A DNA stretch of 64,000 nt, taken from positions 12,186,562 through 12,250,561 of the forward strand of contig CM018031.1 in NCBI GenBank assembly GCA_008638375.1, given 5' to 3'. This document shows positions 45,172 through 55,923 of this stretch, one piece after another. This DNA is from Nyssa sinensis (Eukaryota > Streptophyta > Magnoliopsida > Cornales > Nyssaceae). The notes beneath the pieces were generated by a model, which did no database searches, was not told where the DNA came from, and was given only the letters and a program-made list of their open reading frames with translations. The first letter of the stretch is position 1. Each line of letters opens with the position of its first letter. The translations under genes and the position numbers were made by a program.

Positions 45172-45500
45172 CCGCCCAACGACTCCACCACTGGTTTGTC
45201 CGTTCGCACCAGTGAACTTCCCTGACTGACCCTTTTAAAGGTTTGCTTCTCTGTTTTTGTATTTTCGTCGGATTTGGCTAGAGCTTGTTGCTATTACTAT
45301 CCCCGAGATGCAGCCACTTGTTAGCAGATGTATAGACAAGTGCCGTTGAGGTCCACATGGGTTTCAATTCAATGATGGTTTGGTCTTCGTCTGAACCTGC
45401 TTCAAAAATTGTGGGCTGCCACAGCTAAGCTTAGGTCAAACCTATTTCGAGCCCACGTGTTATTATAAAAATAAAAAAAAAAAAAAAAAAGAAGAAAAAA

Positions 45501-46326
45501 ATGGAAAAAATGAGTGCATCTTCTAGAATAAAATCTGTTCTTGTAATTGTTCAATCAGAAAATGTGTTCAATGCAGGGATCACTCTTACAGAATCAAACT
45601 ATGATGTGTGGTCTCAAATTATGGAGATGCACATTGTTGAACGAGAGAAATTATCCTGCATCCCTGGGAAGAAAGAGCCATTTGCAGAATCAGATGATGG
45701 TTTTGAAAAATGGCAGGCTGAGAATCAAAAAGTCAAGAAATGGTTATTAATGTCAATGTCTCCAGACATTATGAAGCGTTATTTACATTTATCTACTGCT
45801 CGTGACATTTGAAGTGCCCTAGCAAAAGCATTGTCTGATGACAGTGATGAATTACAAGTTTTTTCCTTGAATCAAAGAGCTTTTGCTACAAAACAAAATA
45901 GGAAGCTACTCTCTGTCTATTATAGAGAGTTGAACGAAATATTTCAAGAAGTTGATCATCGTGATAAAGTCATCATGAAGCACTCTGACGATGTTCAAGC
46001 ATACAGAAAGTCTATTGATCGACTCAAGGTACACATTTTTTTTTGCAAGATTAGATAGCGATTTCGAACAAATTCGTGGAGAAATTCTACGAAGAAATTC
46101 AATTTCTGATATAGAAGAATGTTACTCTATAGTTCAACGGGAGGCAGTGCGTCGAACCACTCTAAACCCTGCAAATCCTGAAGCTTCCGCGTTAGTCACC
46201 AGGAATCAGTCCCACCATCTGAAGGCTAAAAATATAGTGGAGAAGTCATCTCTCAAGTGCACCCACTGCCAGAAAACTGGTCATATGAAGAACAAATGTT
46301 TCGAGCTGGTGGGTTATCCAGACTAG
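45501..46326 (+). pseudogene. gag: copia gag, broken
   Basis: Copia-type gag: YDVWSQIMEMHIVEREKLSC near 45600, a TGA near 45810, further parts at 45831-46058 and 45991-46326 in other frames, and a zinc knuckle CTHCQKTGHMKNKC near 46257 followed by FELVGYPD and a TAG. Confidence 0.82.
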
Positions 46327-46425
46327 TGGGGTTATAACCGCTCAAAGAAAAATCAAAAAAGTCCTTTCACTGTAGCAGTTGTTGCAACAAAAACTGAAGA
46401 TGCAGTAACTAACCAAGCCTCGACA

Positions 46426-49400
46426 TTGGTAATTTCTTCAAACAATGGTGGTAAGGCTTTCAATATTTCTACACATGTTTCGCATAGTACATGGATAATT
46501 GATTCTGGTGACATAGATCACATGACATTTGATTCTAGACAGGTCTCATCCCTTAAATCCTCCAACCAAAAATTTGTCTCTACTGCAAATGGTACTTCCA
46601 CCTCAGTCATTGGGGAAGGATCTTTGACCCTAACTGATACCTTAAATTTAGATTTTGTTTTAGTTATTCCATCTTTAGATTATAATCTTTTTCCTGTTTC
46701 TCAAATAACAACTACCTTATCTTGTGTTGTAATTTTTGGCCTGATTTTTGTGTGTTTAAGGACATCCAAACCAAGAAGACGATTGTTTGTGGTATTAGGT
46801 GGGGGAAGCTATATTACTTGGACTTGGAATCACAGAGCATTAACAACCTCCGACAAGCTTTGACAGTGGGAGGAGTTGAGAGGAACAAACAGGAAGCAGA
46901 AATCTGGTTATGGCATCGCCGTTTGGGGCATGCTTCATTTGGATATCTAAAAAAATTATTTCCCAAGTTATTTCTATAAGTTAATGTGTCTAGTTTCCAA
47001 GTGTGATGTTTGTGAACTTGCAAAAATTCATCGTACTTCATTTTCGTTACAACTGAATAAAAGTCCGTTGTCGTTTATGCTTATTCATTCTAATGTCTGG
47101 GGTCCATCTAAAGTTACTACTTAGGGTGGATCATGATGGTTTGTAACGTTTATTGATGATTGTACTAGGATGACATAGGTATGCATGATGAAATCCAAAA
47201 GTGAAGTGAATTCTCTATTTCAAAAGTTTCATAAAATAATTCAGACTCAATACAAAACAAATATTCAAGTTTTTCACAATGATAATGGTAGAGAATATCA
47301 GAGTACTGAACTTCAACAATATTTGGAAGACCAAGGGATGATTCATCATACTACTTGTTCCAACACACTCCAAACAAAACGAGGTGGCAGAGCGAAAAAA
47401 TCAACACTTGTTGGAAGTTGTTCGAGCTTTGTTAATCAATGCTCATATGCCATTATCTTATTGGGGAGAAGCACTCACTTCTGCAACTTATTTAATCAAT
47501 CGAGTACCCTCAAGCACCCTTAATTTCAAAACACCGTTCCAAGCCCTCACTGAAGCCATGATTGCCCCACATGTTCCCAATTTACCCTTTCATGTCTTTG
47601 GATGTGTGGTATTTGTTTATCTCCACAAGCATCAATGCACAAAATTAACTCCTCAAGCATTGCGATGTATTTTTGTTGGGTATGCCACACATCAAAAGGG
47701 CTACCGGTGTTACCATCCTCCAACACATCGATTATTTGTCACAATGGATGTCATTTTTTATGAAGACACCATGTACTTTCCCTAGCCTGAATTTCAGGGG
47801 GAGTACCAGAAGGAAATTCAAACTCTCAACTATGGTAAAAATGATAGCCAAGATGTTGTCAACTTGGATTTAAGTGGTATGATATTAGATCAAGGTGGTG
47901 ATGAACACCCAATAATTGAAGAAGTGAGTCTATCTCCAGCTCAGCCTAAAGCTGAAAGTCTTGAAAATATGGTTTCAACTCCATCCGACATACTACACCA
48001 ATCACTTACTGAAGATGTTCTTAAGACACACAAGAGACAGTTACCCCAACGTCACACCAGAGGTATTCCTAAACCCACATATGAACCTAAACTATCTAGT
48101 AAAGTCAAATATCCTATGAGCCATTATGTGTCTAACCATCATTTGTCAGAATCAAACATGTCATTCGTGAATCAATTATCTACTATATCTATTCCTAACA
48201 GTGTACAGGAAGCCTTAGCTGATCCCAGATGGAAAACAGCTATGAACGAGGAGATGAAATCTCTATAGAAAAATGAAACATGGGATCTTGTAAACCTTCT
48301 ACCTAGGGAAGAAACCAGTTGGATGTCGGTAGATTTACGCTGTCAAATACAAAGCTAATGGCACTATTAAACGATTTAAAGCGAGATTGGTGGCAAAAGG
48401 GTACACTCAAACCTATGGGATCCATTATACAGAGACATTTGCACCAGTAGCCAAGATCAACACTAATGCAAGTCCTATTGTATCTGGCAACAAATCTAGA
48501 TTGGCTACTATAGCAATTTGATGTGAAAAATGCATTTCTGCACTGAGAATTGTCTGAAGAAGTCTATATGGATCTACCACTGGGATGCATGATACCAGAA
48601 AAACATAATCAGAAGGTTTGCAAACTGAAGAAATCATTGTATGGGTTAAAGCAATCCCTGAGAGCTTGGTTTGGACGATTTACAAAGGCCATAAAAAACT
48701 TTGGATATCAACAGAGCAACTCAGACCACACTTTGTTTCTGAAGAAGTAACAAAGGAAGATCATTGTCCTTATTGTATATGTAGATGACATAGTGGTCAC
48801 AGGAAATGATCCAGAGGAAAAAAATGTTTTACAAGCATACTTGGCCAAGGAATTTAAAATGAAAGATCTACTTTGAAATATTTTCTTGGGATAGAAGTGT
48901 CATGATCAAGTAAAGGCATTTACTTATCCCAAAGGAAATATGTCTTAGACCTACTACAAGAAACAGGAATGTCAGAGTGTCAACCAGCTAATACACCTGT
49001 TGAAGAAGGCTTAAAATTATGTATTAAGAGTGATCAGGTTCCAGTTGACAAGGGGAGATACTAGAGACTCGTTGGCAAGTTGATGTATTTAGCTCACAGG
49101 AGACCAAATCTTGCATATGCATTAAGCATTGTCAGTCAGTTCATGCATAATCTTGGCGAACAACACATGAATGCAGTTATGCGCATTTTGAGGTATCTAA
49201 AATCTGCTCCAGGAAAAGAAATTTTATTCTCAAAAAATATAATGGAACAAACCATCTATGTATACATTGATGCTAACTGGGCTGGAGACAAGAACGATAT
49301 GTGATCCACCTCAGGGTACTGTAGGTGGCAATCTTGTTACATGGAGGTGCAAAAAGCAGAATGTTGTTGCTCGCTCAAGTTGAGAAGCTGAACTTAGGGT

Positions 49401-49668
49401 AGTGGCACTTAGAATCTGTGAAGGATTATGGTTAAAGTTTCTCCTACAGGATTTGGGATATTCACCAAATAAACCAATTCAATTATATTGTGATAATAAG
49501 TCAGCACGTGACATAGCTTATAATCTTGTTTACCATGATCGAACAAAACATGTTGAGGTTGACAGATTTTTCATCAAAGAGAAATTGGAGGAGAAGATTT
49601 TGGAACTACTAGTGATTCGATCAGAAGACCAATTGGCTGACATTCTCACCAAAGCAATATCAAACTGA
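46426..49668 (+). pseudogene. pol: copia pol (protease, integrase, RT, RNase H), broken
   Basis: Protease WIIDSGDIDHMTF near 46490; family members usually have DSGATDH, so the active-site loop is altered. GAG-pre-integrase motif WLWHRRLGHASFGYL near 46905. Integrase core pieces at 47080-47530 (DNGREYQS; the catalytic region is split by frameshifts). RT from 48200: NAFLH then a stop, EEVYMDLPLG, and an intact YVDDIVVTGND near 48778. RNase H ends with YCDNKSARDIAYN and KHVEVDRFFIKEKLE near 49480-49600. At least eight stops or frameshifts. A polypurine-like CTTGAGGGAAAA at 49721-49732 precedes the 3' LTR. Confidence 0.86.
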
Positions 49669-49732
49669 GTATTCTCAAAGTTCTTAAGCAAGTTGGGCAT
49701 CTGTGACATCTATGCACCAACTTGAGGGAAAA

Positions 49733-49916
49733 TGTTGAATTACTGGGATATTATCTGTAAATTCTTGTAATTGGGATCCTTTCCTTGTTAGTTCTTTCCT
49801 ATTTTAGGAATGCAGAGCTGTAAATTAGCTGTAATTATAGGGTATAAGTCCTATGTAATGGAGTTCGTGTAAACGCAAAAGATATGAATGAAAAAAATAC
49901 TTTTCATCATCATTCA
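49733..49916 (+). repeat. copia 3' LTR
   Basis: 184 bp, TGTTGAATTA...CATTCA, pairing with the split 5' LTR. Confidence 0.88.
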
Positions 49917-50343
49917 AGTTTCTTTGTTGATCAAATATATATAATTACAGTAAAGTAATCCTAGTAAAATAACAAAAGATAGAATTTAGTCATGTTCTTT
50001 CTTCCCCCCTCCCCCACCCTCAAACCAAAAAGATAGAATTATTAATTGATAAGATAATTATTTTAAAAAATAATTAATATGATAATAATTAATAATAATA
50101 TTTTAATTAAATAAATATAACAATAACATAATAACATGCATGATGATAAAACACCACTCACTCAAAAAAAAAATTTGGCTAAAGCCAATGCTATGATAAG
50201 TCATGCTGCTTCTCGAATAGCCCGACGCCACATTAATGACAAAGTTTACCAAAAGTTTCTTCCGTGTTCTAGATGTGTGTGAAAGAAATTGATTAGCCGA
50301 AAAACCCAGAACATTGCCCAGTCTGACTCTTCCATACCTCTCC
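49917..50343 (+). other. Upstream region of the class II sHSP gene
   Basis: AT-rich, with a C-rich patch near 50006-50020 and TTC/GAA clusters near 50255-50285 that may contribute further HSE half-sites. No gene is seen. Confidence 0.5.
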
Positions 50344-50371
50344 AGAAACTTCTCAAACCCATCTTTATAAA
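50344..50371 (+). promoter_or_regulatory. Heat-shock promoter of the class II sHSP gene
   Basis: HSE aGAAacTTCt at 50344-50353 and TATAAA at 50366-50371, about 100 bases before the ATG. Confidence 0.7.
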
Positions 50372-50467
50372 CGACCCGCAGCATTCTCTTGTCCAGCAGA
50401 GTGACGCACGCGGAGAAACGAAGCAAGCTAGCTATCGCACAAATTCAAAATCATTTCGTGGAGAAAA

Positions 50468-50938
50468 ATGGATTTGAGGATGATGGGTTTTGATGACCCA
50501 ATTTTGCACACCCTCCAGCACATGCTCAACGCCACCGACGAAGCCGACAAGTCCGTCAATGCCCCAACACGCACGTACGTACGGGACGCCAAGGCTATGG
50601 CAGCAACCCCGGCGGACGTGAAGGAATACCCAAATTCCTACGTTTTCATCATCGACATGCCCGGGTTGAAGTCTGGGAACATCAAGGTTCAAGTGGAGGC
50701 CGACAATCTGCTGCTGATAAGCGGAGAGAGAAAGAGAGAGGAAGAGAAAGAAGGGGCCAAGTATGTGAGGATGGAGAGGAGGGTCGGAAAATTCATGAGG
50801 AAATTTGTGTTGCCTGAGAATGCCAACACGGATGCCATTTCTGCGGTTTGTCAGGATGGAGTGCTGACTGTTACGGTTGAGAAGTTGCCTCCTCCGGAGC
50901 CAAAGAAGCCCAAGACCATCGAGGTCAAGATTGCTTGA
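50468..50938 (+). CDS. Class II cytosolic small heat-shock protein
   Basis: 156-aa intronless ORF. It starts [20 protein letters not shown], the class II signature. ACD consensus [22 protein letters not shown]; consensus [21 protein letters not shown] followed by LTVTVEKLP. The C-terminus PKTIEVKIA carries the class II anchoring motif. Cytosolic ATP-independent chaperone; class I and II proteins form separate oligomers. It lies just 3' of the copia element, and the HSE and TATA are intact, so it is probably functional. Confidence 0.95.
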   Translation: MDLRMMGFDDPILHTLQHMLNATDEADKSVNAPTRTYVRDAKAMAATPADVKEYPNSYVFIIDMPGLKSGNIKVQVEADNLLLISGERKREEEKEGAKYVRMERRVGKFMRKFVLPENANTDAISAVCQDGVLTVTVEKLPPPEPKKPKTIEVKIA

Positions 50939-51600
50939 GTTCTTCTCTCTGTTTTAGTTGGGGTTAGTTGATAATAATGTGGGTTACGTATGATCAGTTA
51001 TAAGTGTTCGGTTTGATTTCGGTGTGAGGTTTTGATTTGGAATCATGAGCTATCTATCTGGTTCTGGTATGCTAGGTTGATAATGCCCGTATGAATTTCA
51101 CTTTTAGTAGTGTCGTATTGCTTTGAGTATTTTGTTACTCTGTTTTCTTCATATCTCATTATCTTTCTACTCTGTTTTCTTCATATCCAATTATCTTTTA
51201 AAGAACACAACATTGGATGCATAAAAGTGGCTAGTAAATCAACCGTTACACTGATTAAATTTTGATAAAGATGATATCAATGAGAAGGGTTGAGTTTTAA
51301 TTGATCAGTCAACTCGCAACAAAACAATTAGTCTCATGGCTGAATCACTAGTAATATTAGGATACCAATGGCTGGGTATGAATTATGATATTAAGTTATA
51401 TGCAAATGTATGTTGACGTTTGAAGTCACTAGTTTTTGATAGGGTTGCACAAAAAGAAATCAAGAACTGTACAATTAACTCGACCTAATTTGAATCTGAT
51501 CTCAATGAGTTGAGTTGATTCGGCTTTAAAAATGTTTGAGAGAAGGTCCCTGAGAGTTCCATAACCTTCTCCTTTCGTTTCCTTTTATATTACTTTAAAA
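50939..51600 (+). other. 3' flank of the class II sHSP gene
   Basis: 3' UTR and non-coding DNA with a short direct repeat (TACTCTGTTTTCTTCATATC at 51137 and 51169). Nothing coding is recognised. Confidence 0.5.
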
Positions 51601-51641
51601 TAAAATATTGGATACAAACTAGAACCATCCTCTCTCATTAC

Positions 51642-51770
51642 TATAAATAGGGCACTCATCTGCTTCAACTTCATCATCCCATAGTTGAAAACTGCATCCG
51701 GAACAAACCCTGAGGAAAAATGGAGCAGACATTCATCATGATCAAGCCTGATGGCGTCCAGCAAGGATTG
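51642..51770 (+). pseudogene. Nucleoside diphosphate kinase promoter and first exon only
   Basis: TATAAATA at 51642-51649, a leader, then ATG 51720 with the 17 codons MEQTFIMIKPDGVQQGL, the conserved start of plant NDPK1, which transfers phosphate between nucleotides. The next bases GTTCG sit where an intron begins, but no exon with the active-site NIxHGSD motif follows in the next kilobase. Treated as a gene 5' fragment. Confidence 0.65.
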
Positions 51771-51796
51771 GTTCGTCCCTCCCCCTATCTCTCTGT

Positions 51797-51807
51797 ACAT
51801 ACATACA

Positions 51808-51839
<32 letters not shown>

Positions 51840-51861
51840 AATATATGTATATAAATGTGCA

Positions 51862-51893
<32 letters not shown>
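51797..51893 (+). repeat. (CATA)n and (TA)n microsatellite
   Basis: About ten CATA/TACA units followed by TA/TG runs. The MYVCMYVC and IYIYIY peptides read here are by-products. Confidence 0.92.
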
Positions 51894-51894
<1 letters not shown>

Positions 51895-51903
51895 GTGCGC
51901 ATT

Positions 51904-52113
51904 TCAAGAGAAAATTTTATACATACATATGTCCATGTATATACATAAATTAATGGCTTCACCATCTGTATGGAGCCTATGAGCAATATCAAGCTTTAGA
52001 AGCTCATTTGGGAGTGAACTAGTCCATGGGTTAAACGTTCCTGTGATGGCCATCAAACGGCTTATAATGAACAAAACAATGAAACATGTTGGAATTGGAC
52101 AAAGCTTAGCCAT
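51904..52113 (-). CDS. Hypothetical small ORF with signal-like N-terminus
   Basis: 69 codons from an ATG at 52113: MAKLCPIPTCFIVLFIISRL looks like a secretory signal, followed by a short polar stretch (NELLKLDIAHRLHTDGEA), then low-complexity reading into the microsatellite. I do not recognise it. It may be chance; no promoter or homologue is visible. Confidence 0.2.
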   Translation of the reverse strand: MAKLCPIPTCFIVLFIISRLMAITGTFNPWTSSLPNELLKLDIAHRLHTDGEAINLCIYMDICMYKIFS

Positions 52114-52482
52114 GAGAGAGAGATGTGAGAAGAAGTTATAGCAATTTAGTGAGACATTCTAAGGAAATTGATTATTTAACTGATGATGATGCATCGTTGA
52201 TTTGAATCTGTCAATCTGATTTCCAAGAAAAATGTTCGGCGAACATCTATTGACTATTGATCAGTACATAAGCTTGCAGTGCATGTTATCCGAGTTCAAA
52301 TCTCGACTGTTTCGTCTGTGAACGTTTCGAAATGTGTCTTAATTTGTGTTGTTGATGTAATTTGTTTGGACGGAAATTCTGATCCTTCATGAAAAATTAA
52401 CCAAACAGAAAATTTAGAAAACTGGAAAAATATTATGGAAAATTTTGACTTAAAATTTCTGATAAGAAAAAGAATTTTTAGT

Positions 52483-52564
52483 CGTCGCCTGAGAGATTCG
52501 AACTCTCGCGCGGAAACCCCATGTACTTTGCAGGCACACGCCTTAACCACTCGGCCAAAGTTCT
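52483..52564 (-). pseudogene. tRNA-Ser(GCT)-derived pseudogene with GCA anticodon
   Basis: The minus strand has the D-arm (GGCCGAGTGGTTAAGGC), a long variable arm (GGGGTTTCCGCGC) and T-arm (GAGAGTTCGAATCTCTC) of a plant tRNA-Ser. The anticodon loop reads CTGCAAA, giving GCA instead of the GCT I recall for this isoacceptor. The 3' acceptor strand AGGCGAC is kept, but the 5' strand (AGAACTT) no longer pairs with it. It is therefore probably not a working tRNA. Confidence 0.7.
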
Positions 52565-52693
52565 GATCTAATTCTTCAACTTCTGATTCAATCTTCCAAA
52601 CAAGCCCTATGTCTCTCGTTGTTTCTCTCTCTAAAGATTAAGCTCCTCGTCATTTTGTTGTTGTTGGAAGTTCTCTCTAGAGGTTGGTCAATA

Positions 52694-53103
52694 ATGGCGG
52701 ATGTTAAAATGGCGGACGCTGAGACCTTTGCCTTCCAAGCCGAGATCAACCAGCTTCTCAGCCTCATCATTAACACCTTCTACGGCAACAAGGAGATCTT
52801 CCTTCGCGAACTCATCAGTAACGCTTCTGATGTAAGTTGATTCTCTCCGTCTCTGTTTAGCGTATATAGATATATTGCATATACATAAACGCCTGTATAT
52901 ATCTACCGGTGCGGTGGGTTTGATATCTCTAAGACTTATGGAACTTGTGATTGTGGGGCAAGCTTTGAATAAGATTCGATTTGAGAGTCTGACGGACAAG
53001 ACCAAACTCGATTCTCAACCAGAGCTCTTCATCAGGATCGTCCCTGACAAGGTCAACAAGACCCTCTCAATCATTGATAGTGGTATCGGGATGACCAAAG
53101 CAG
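52694..53103 (+). pseudogene. HSP90 5' fragment (exons 1 and 2)
   Basis: Exon 1 52694-52831 encodes [20 protein letters not shown] and then [20 protein letters not shown], the N-terminal ATPase domain of cytosolic HSP90. The donor GTAAGT is good. Exon 2 52962-53103 encodes [18 protein letters not shown] to DSGIGMTKA, ending at a possible donor. The acceptor before exon 2 is CAA|G rather than CAG|G. Nothing after GMTKA is present: the middle and C-terminal domains are missing. The 5' leader (52590-52693) looks retained. Confidence 0.85.
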
Positions 53104-53224
53104 GTCATGTCCCTCAGAGAAACTCAACCCAAATAAATTAATATCATAATGAAATGTTTGGCCATGAATTCACCAATAAACTAATACATAATCACTAGAA
53201 ATGACAATGCAAAAGAAGTGGAGA

Positions 53225-54620
53225 ATTTGATGAAACAAAAGCTGGAGTTATAGGAATTAGGATATGTTTGGTAGCCCGGAATGAACACCGGAATGGAATA
53301 ACCATTCGTTTATTTCATTCTTTCGTTTGTTATGCTTAAACATGTTGGAATGTGTATTGCGTTCGGAATGGTTATTCTACTTAACACAGAAATAAACGTT
53401 TCTTGACAAAACCTAAAAAATGCTCATTCCTTTCCGAATGGAATAACCATCGTTCATCTCCTACAACCCACAACCACAACAATCCTCCCATCGTCCTCCT
53501 TGATCTCCACTACCACAACCTTTGCTGCCCTCGTCAATCTCCTCTTCTGCCATTGCCACTGCCACCTCGATCTCCTCTGCCATCGCCACCACCACTACGA
53601 TCTCCTCTGCCATCTCTACCATCAAACACCACCACCATCCATCTGTGATTAGTAGCTAATGATGAAAGGTTTCTATAGGGTTTTGTATATACTTATATAT
53701 ATATATATATCATATTTTACACACCTACATATATTATATATAATATCATCAGGTTGTTCACACTCCTCTGAATTGATTTCAAAGAGTCTCTGATAGTGAT
53801 ATTTGTGATTGTTTAGTTCTAGTGAATTGATTTCGGAGATTTGGGTTATTGAAGTTTGATTGTGGTTTGGTAACCAACTCAATCTTGTTTCTATTTTATT
53901 CAAACCAAACATTGGAATGTAATCATCATTTCATTTCTAGATTTTTATCCAAACAAATGAATGGAATGATCATTCATTTTCCATTCCTATCTTATTTCAT
54001 TCCTCTGTAACCATTCCATTCCTTAATTCATTCCATCCCTATCTTATTTCATTCTTGCGTACCAAACATAGCCTTAGATTCTGGTGTTGTCAAGATTCCC
54101 AAAATCTACATCCGCCCTCCTAAATGGTATTCAATTCCAAGTTTGCCTGATAGATCTTGAAGGGTTTGAAAATGGCCGGTGGATGGAGATCGTTAGGGAA
54201 ATTTGTAAAGCAGCAGAAACATGGAGATTCTTTCAAATGGTTAATCATAGAGTTCCAGCTTGTGTCACATAAGAGATGATAGATGGTGTTTGTATAGTCT
54301 ATTTGAAACCCAAGGAGGTGAAGACGGAGTGGCAGTCTGAGTGATTCTAAGCAAAGAGTAATGTATTTTTGTAATGGGGATCAAAAGCTGCAAATTGAAG
54401 GGACACCGTCCATAGCTTGTATTTACAATGACAGCCTCTAATTTACAGGTCTAACCATCATACATTCCCATAATTTTTATTACTGGTTCTTTAGTTTAGT
54501 TTTATTAACTTATCAATTTGCAGAAAAGCAGAAGGCCATTACAACAAAATATTTGGGCTGATGTGGCCCCCATGAAAGGAACTCTAATAGCAAACATTGG
54601 AGATCTACTGCAGGTGAATT
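53225..54620 (+). pseudogene. 2-oxoglutarate-dependent dioxygenase (ACC oxidase homologue type), split by a MITE
   Basis: Before the MITE: FDETKAGVIG near 53228-53258. After it: DSGVVKIPKIYIRPP near 54077, then in a second frame DLEGFENGRWMEIVREICKA, AAETWRFFQMVNHRVP and, after a stop, EMIDGV (54150-54290). A later piece near 54560-54615 encodes WADVAPMKGTLIANIGDLLQ, part of the oxygenase C-terminal fold. The iron-binding HxD exon is missing and several stops are present, so it is dead. The order of parts is that of plant ACC oxidase-like proteins. Confidence 0.7.
53260..54073. mobile_element. MITE, Harbinger/Tourist-like
   Basis: 814 bp, with imperfect inverted ends (GGATATGTTTGGTA at left, GGCTATGTTTGGTA read inward at right) and TTA on both sides (53257-53259 and 54074-54076). 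The interior has GGAATGGAATAACCATTC-like motifs and no transposase. A 3-bp TTA duplication suggests PIF/Harbinger (family knowledge). Confidence 0.65.
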
Positions 54621-55270
54621 CACACTAATTACATATAAAATAGGTACTTGTACCATTTTGAACTCGTGCCAGGATAAATACTTTTGATAAGATTTTTAAA
54701 TAATTCCAACTTTATTATTTTTTTTTAGGATGACAAGCCATGGTTGGGAATGAAAGTTGGATGGACAGCTGACAAAACATATATGATCTTGGTTTGCAAG
54801 AACAACGTCAGGCAGCTTCTCCAATCAGTGGTGATTATTGGAACATGAACTTCTTTCTTCTGACTTTCCTACTAAGAAAAAGAAGAGAGTTGATAACTTG
54901 ATGGTGATGTTGCTGGCCAGTATGATCTTAATTCCTTCTTAAGACTGTCAACATTAATTGATTAAATGTTATTTGTAATTGACTATATATCTTGGGCTTG
55001 GTATTGATTTTGGACTCTTCAAAACTTTTTTTTTTTGGGCTTTGATGGTGAATGTGATTTTGGAAAAAGGAAAAAAGAAAAAGATACTAGTAAAATGAGT
55101 GTTTGGAGGACTTAAATTGTTGATATGACTACTAATACAATTTGGATGAAATTGTGATGTGTTTGGTTAATGTTAAAGTTAACGTTGAAAATAATTGTAC
55201 GATTGAATGCATCTTATCATTGAAACTTGCAAGTAAACTTGTACCATTCTGTTTTTGTAGTAAATTTTCT
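54621..55270 (+). other. AT-rich interval before sHSP copy 3
   Basis: Contains a short unassigned open stretch (GMKVGWTADKTYMILVCKN near 54750-54810) and otherwise non-coding DNA. The similarity to sHSP copies 1 and 2 begins only near 55271. Confidence 0.45.
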
Positions 55271-55271
55271 T

Positions 55272-55303
55272 ATTCCGGAACATTCCTCCCTGTAATATAA
55301 ATA
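55272..55303 (+). promoter_or_regulatory. Heat-shock promoter of sHSP copy 3
   Basis: At the junction with unrelated DNA, aTTCcgGAAcaTTCc (55272-55286) makes a perfect three-unit HSE, one unit more than the equivalent gTACcgGAAcaTTCc of copies 1 and 2. The distal HSEs of copy 1 are absent. TATAAATA is at 55296-55303. Confidence 0.78.
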
Positions 55304-55464
55304 CCCAACTCATCCCCAAGTTCGTCATCCAACGAGAATTATAAACGATTTCCATCCAGTTTCCCAGCAACAAAATATCAGTTCTTGATTGTTCTGAATT
55401 CCAAACCCTTCTCCAAGTCATCAAGCAACAGTTCGAATTTCTTATACCAAACCACATAACAAAG

Positions 55465-55923
55465 ATGTCGCTCATCCCAAGCTTCTTCGGTGGCCGACGA
55501 AGCAACATTTTCGATCCCTTCTCTCTTGACGTTTGGGATCCTTTCCGTGATTTTTCTCTCCCTAAATTCCCTGGCGAAACTTCGGCAATAGTCAATGCCC
55601 GCATGGACTGGAAGGAAACCCCGGAAGCACATGTCTTCAAGGCTGATCTTCCAGGGCTCAACAAAGAGGAAGTGAAGGTCGAAATTGAAGACGATAGGAT
55701 TTTACAGATCAGCGGAGAGAGGAATGTGGAGAAGGAAGACAAGAATGACACTTGGCATCGGGTCGAGCGTAGTAGCGGCATATTCTCCAGGAGATTCCGG
55801 CTGCCAGAGAATGCAAAGATGGATCAGGTGAAGGCCTCAATGGAGAATGGAGTTTTAACTGTGACAATCCCCAAGATAGAAGTCAAAAAGGCTGATGTGA
55901 AGTCTATTGAATTCTCGGGTTAG
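55465..55923 (+). CDS. Class I cytosolic small heat-shock protein, copy 3
   Basis: 152 aa, intact, the most diverged of the three. Changes include FSLPKFPGE for [30 protein letters not shown] for SSGKFSRRF, and a C-terminal IEFSG where copies 1 and 2 have IEISG. The last change replaces the second isoleucine of the IxI anchor, which could weaken oligomer assembly (inference). The alpha-crystallin core is otherwise preserved. The promoter is short but has a strong HSE and a TATA box. Confidence 0.95.
   Translation: MSLIPSFFGGRRSNIFDPFSLDVWDPFRDFSLPKFPGETSAIVNARMDWKETPEAHVFKADLPGLNKEEVKVEIEDDRILQISGERNVEKEDKNDTWHRVERSSGIFSRRFRLPENAKMDQVKASMENGVLTVTIPKIEVKKADVKSIEFSG

Larger units (their letters stand above)
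32493..49916 (+). mobile_element. Ty1/copia LTR retrotransposon, degraded, split by element C
   Basis: About 5.9 kb of its own sequence when the 11.5 kb element C is discounted. The LTRs begin TGTTGAATTA and end CATTCA. The primer site TGGTATCAGAGC fits initiator tRNA-Met. The domain order gag, protease, integrase, RT, RNase H is that of copia. Many stops and frameshifts. I found no convincing target-site duplication (CTTCT at left, AGTTT at right). Confidence 0.88.

Noticed and set aside
44739..45229. Pro/Ser-rich ORFs in the copia leader
   Set aside because: They lie in a 168-bp tandem duplication upstream of gag, with no domain; treated as untranslated leader.
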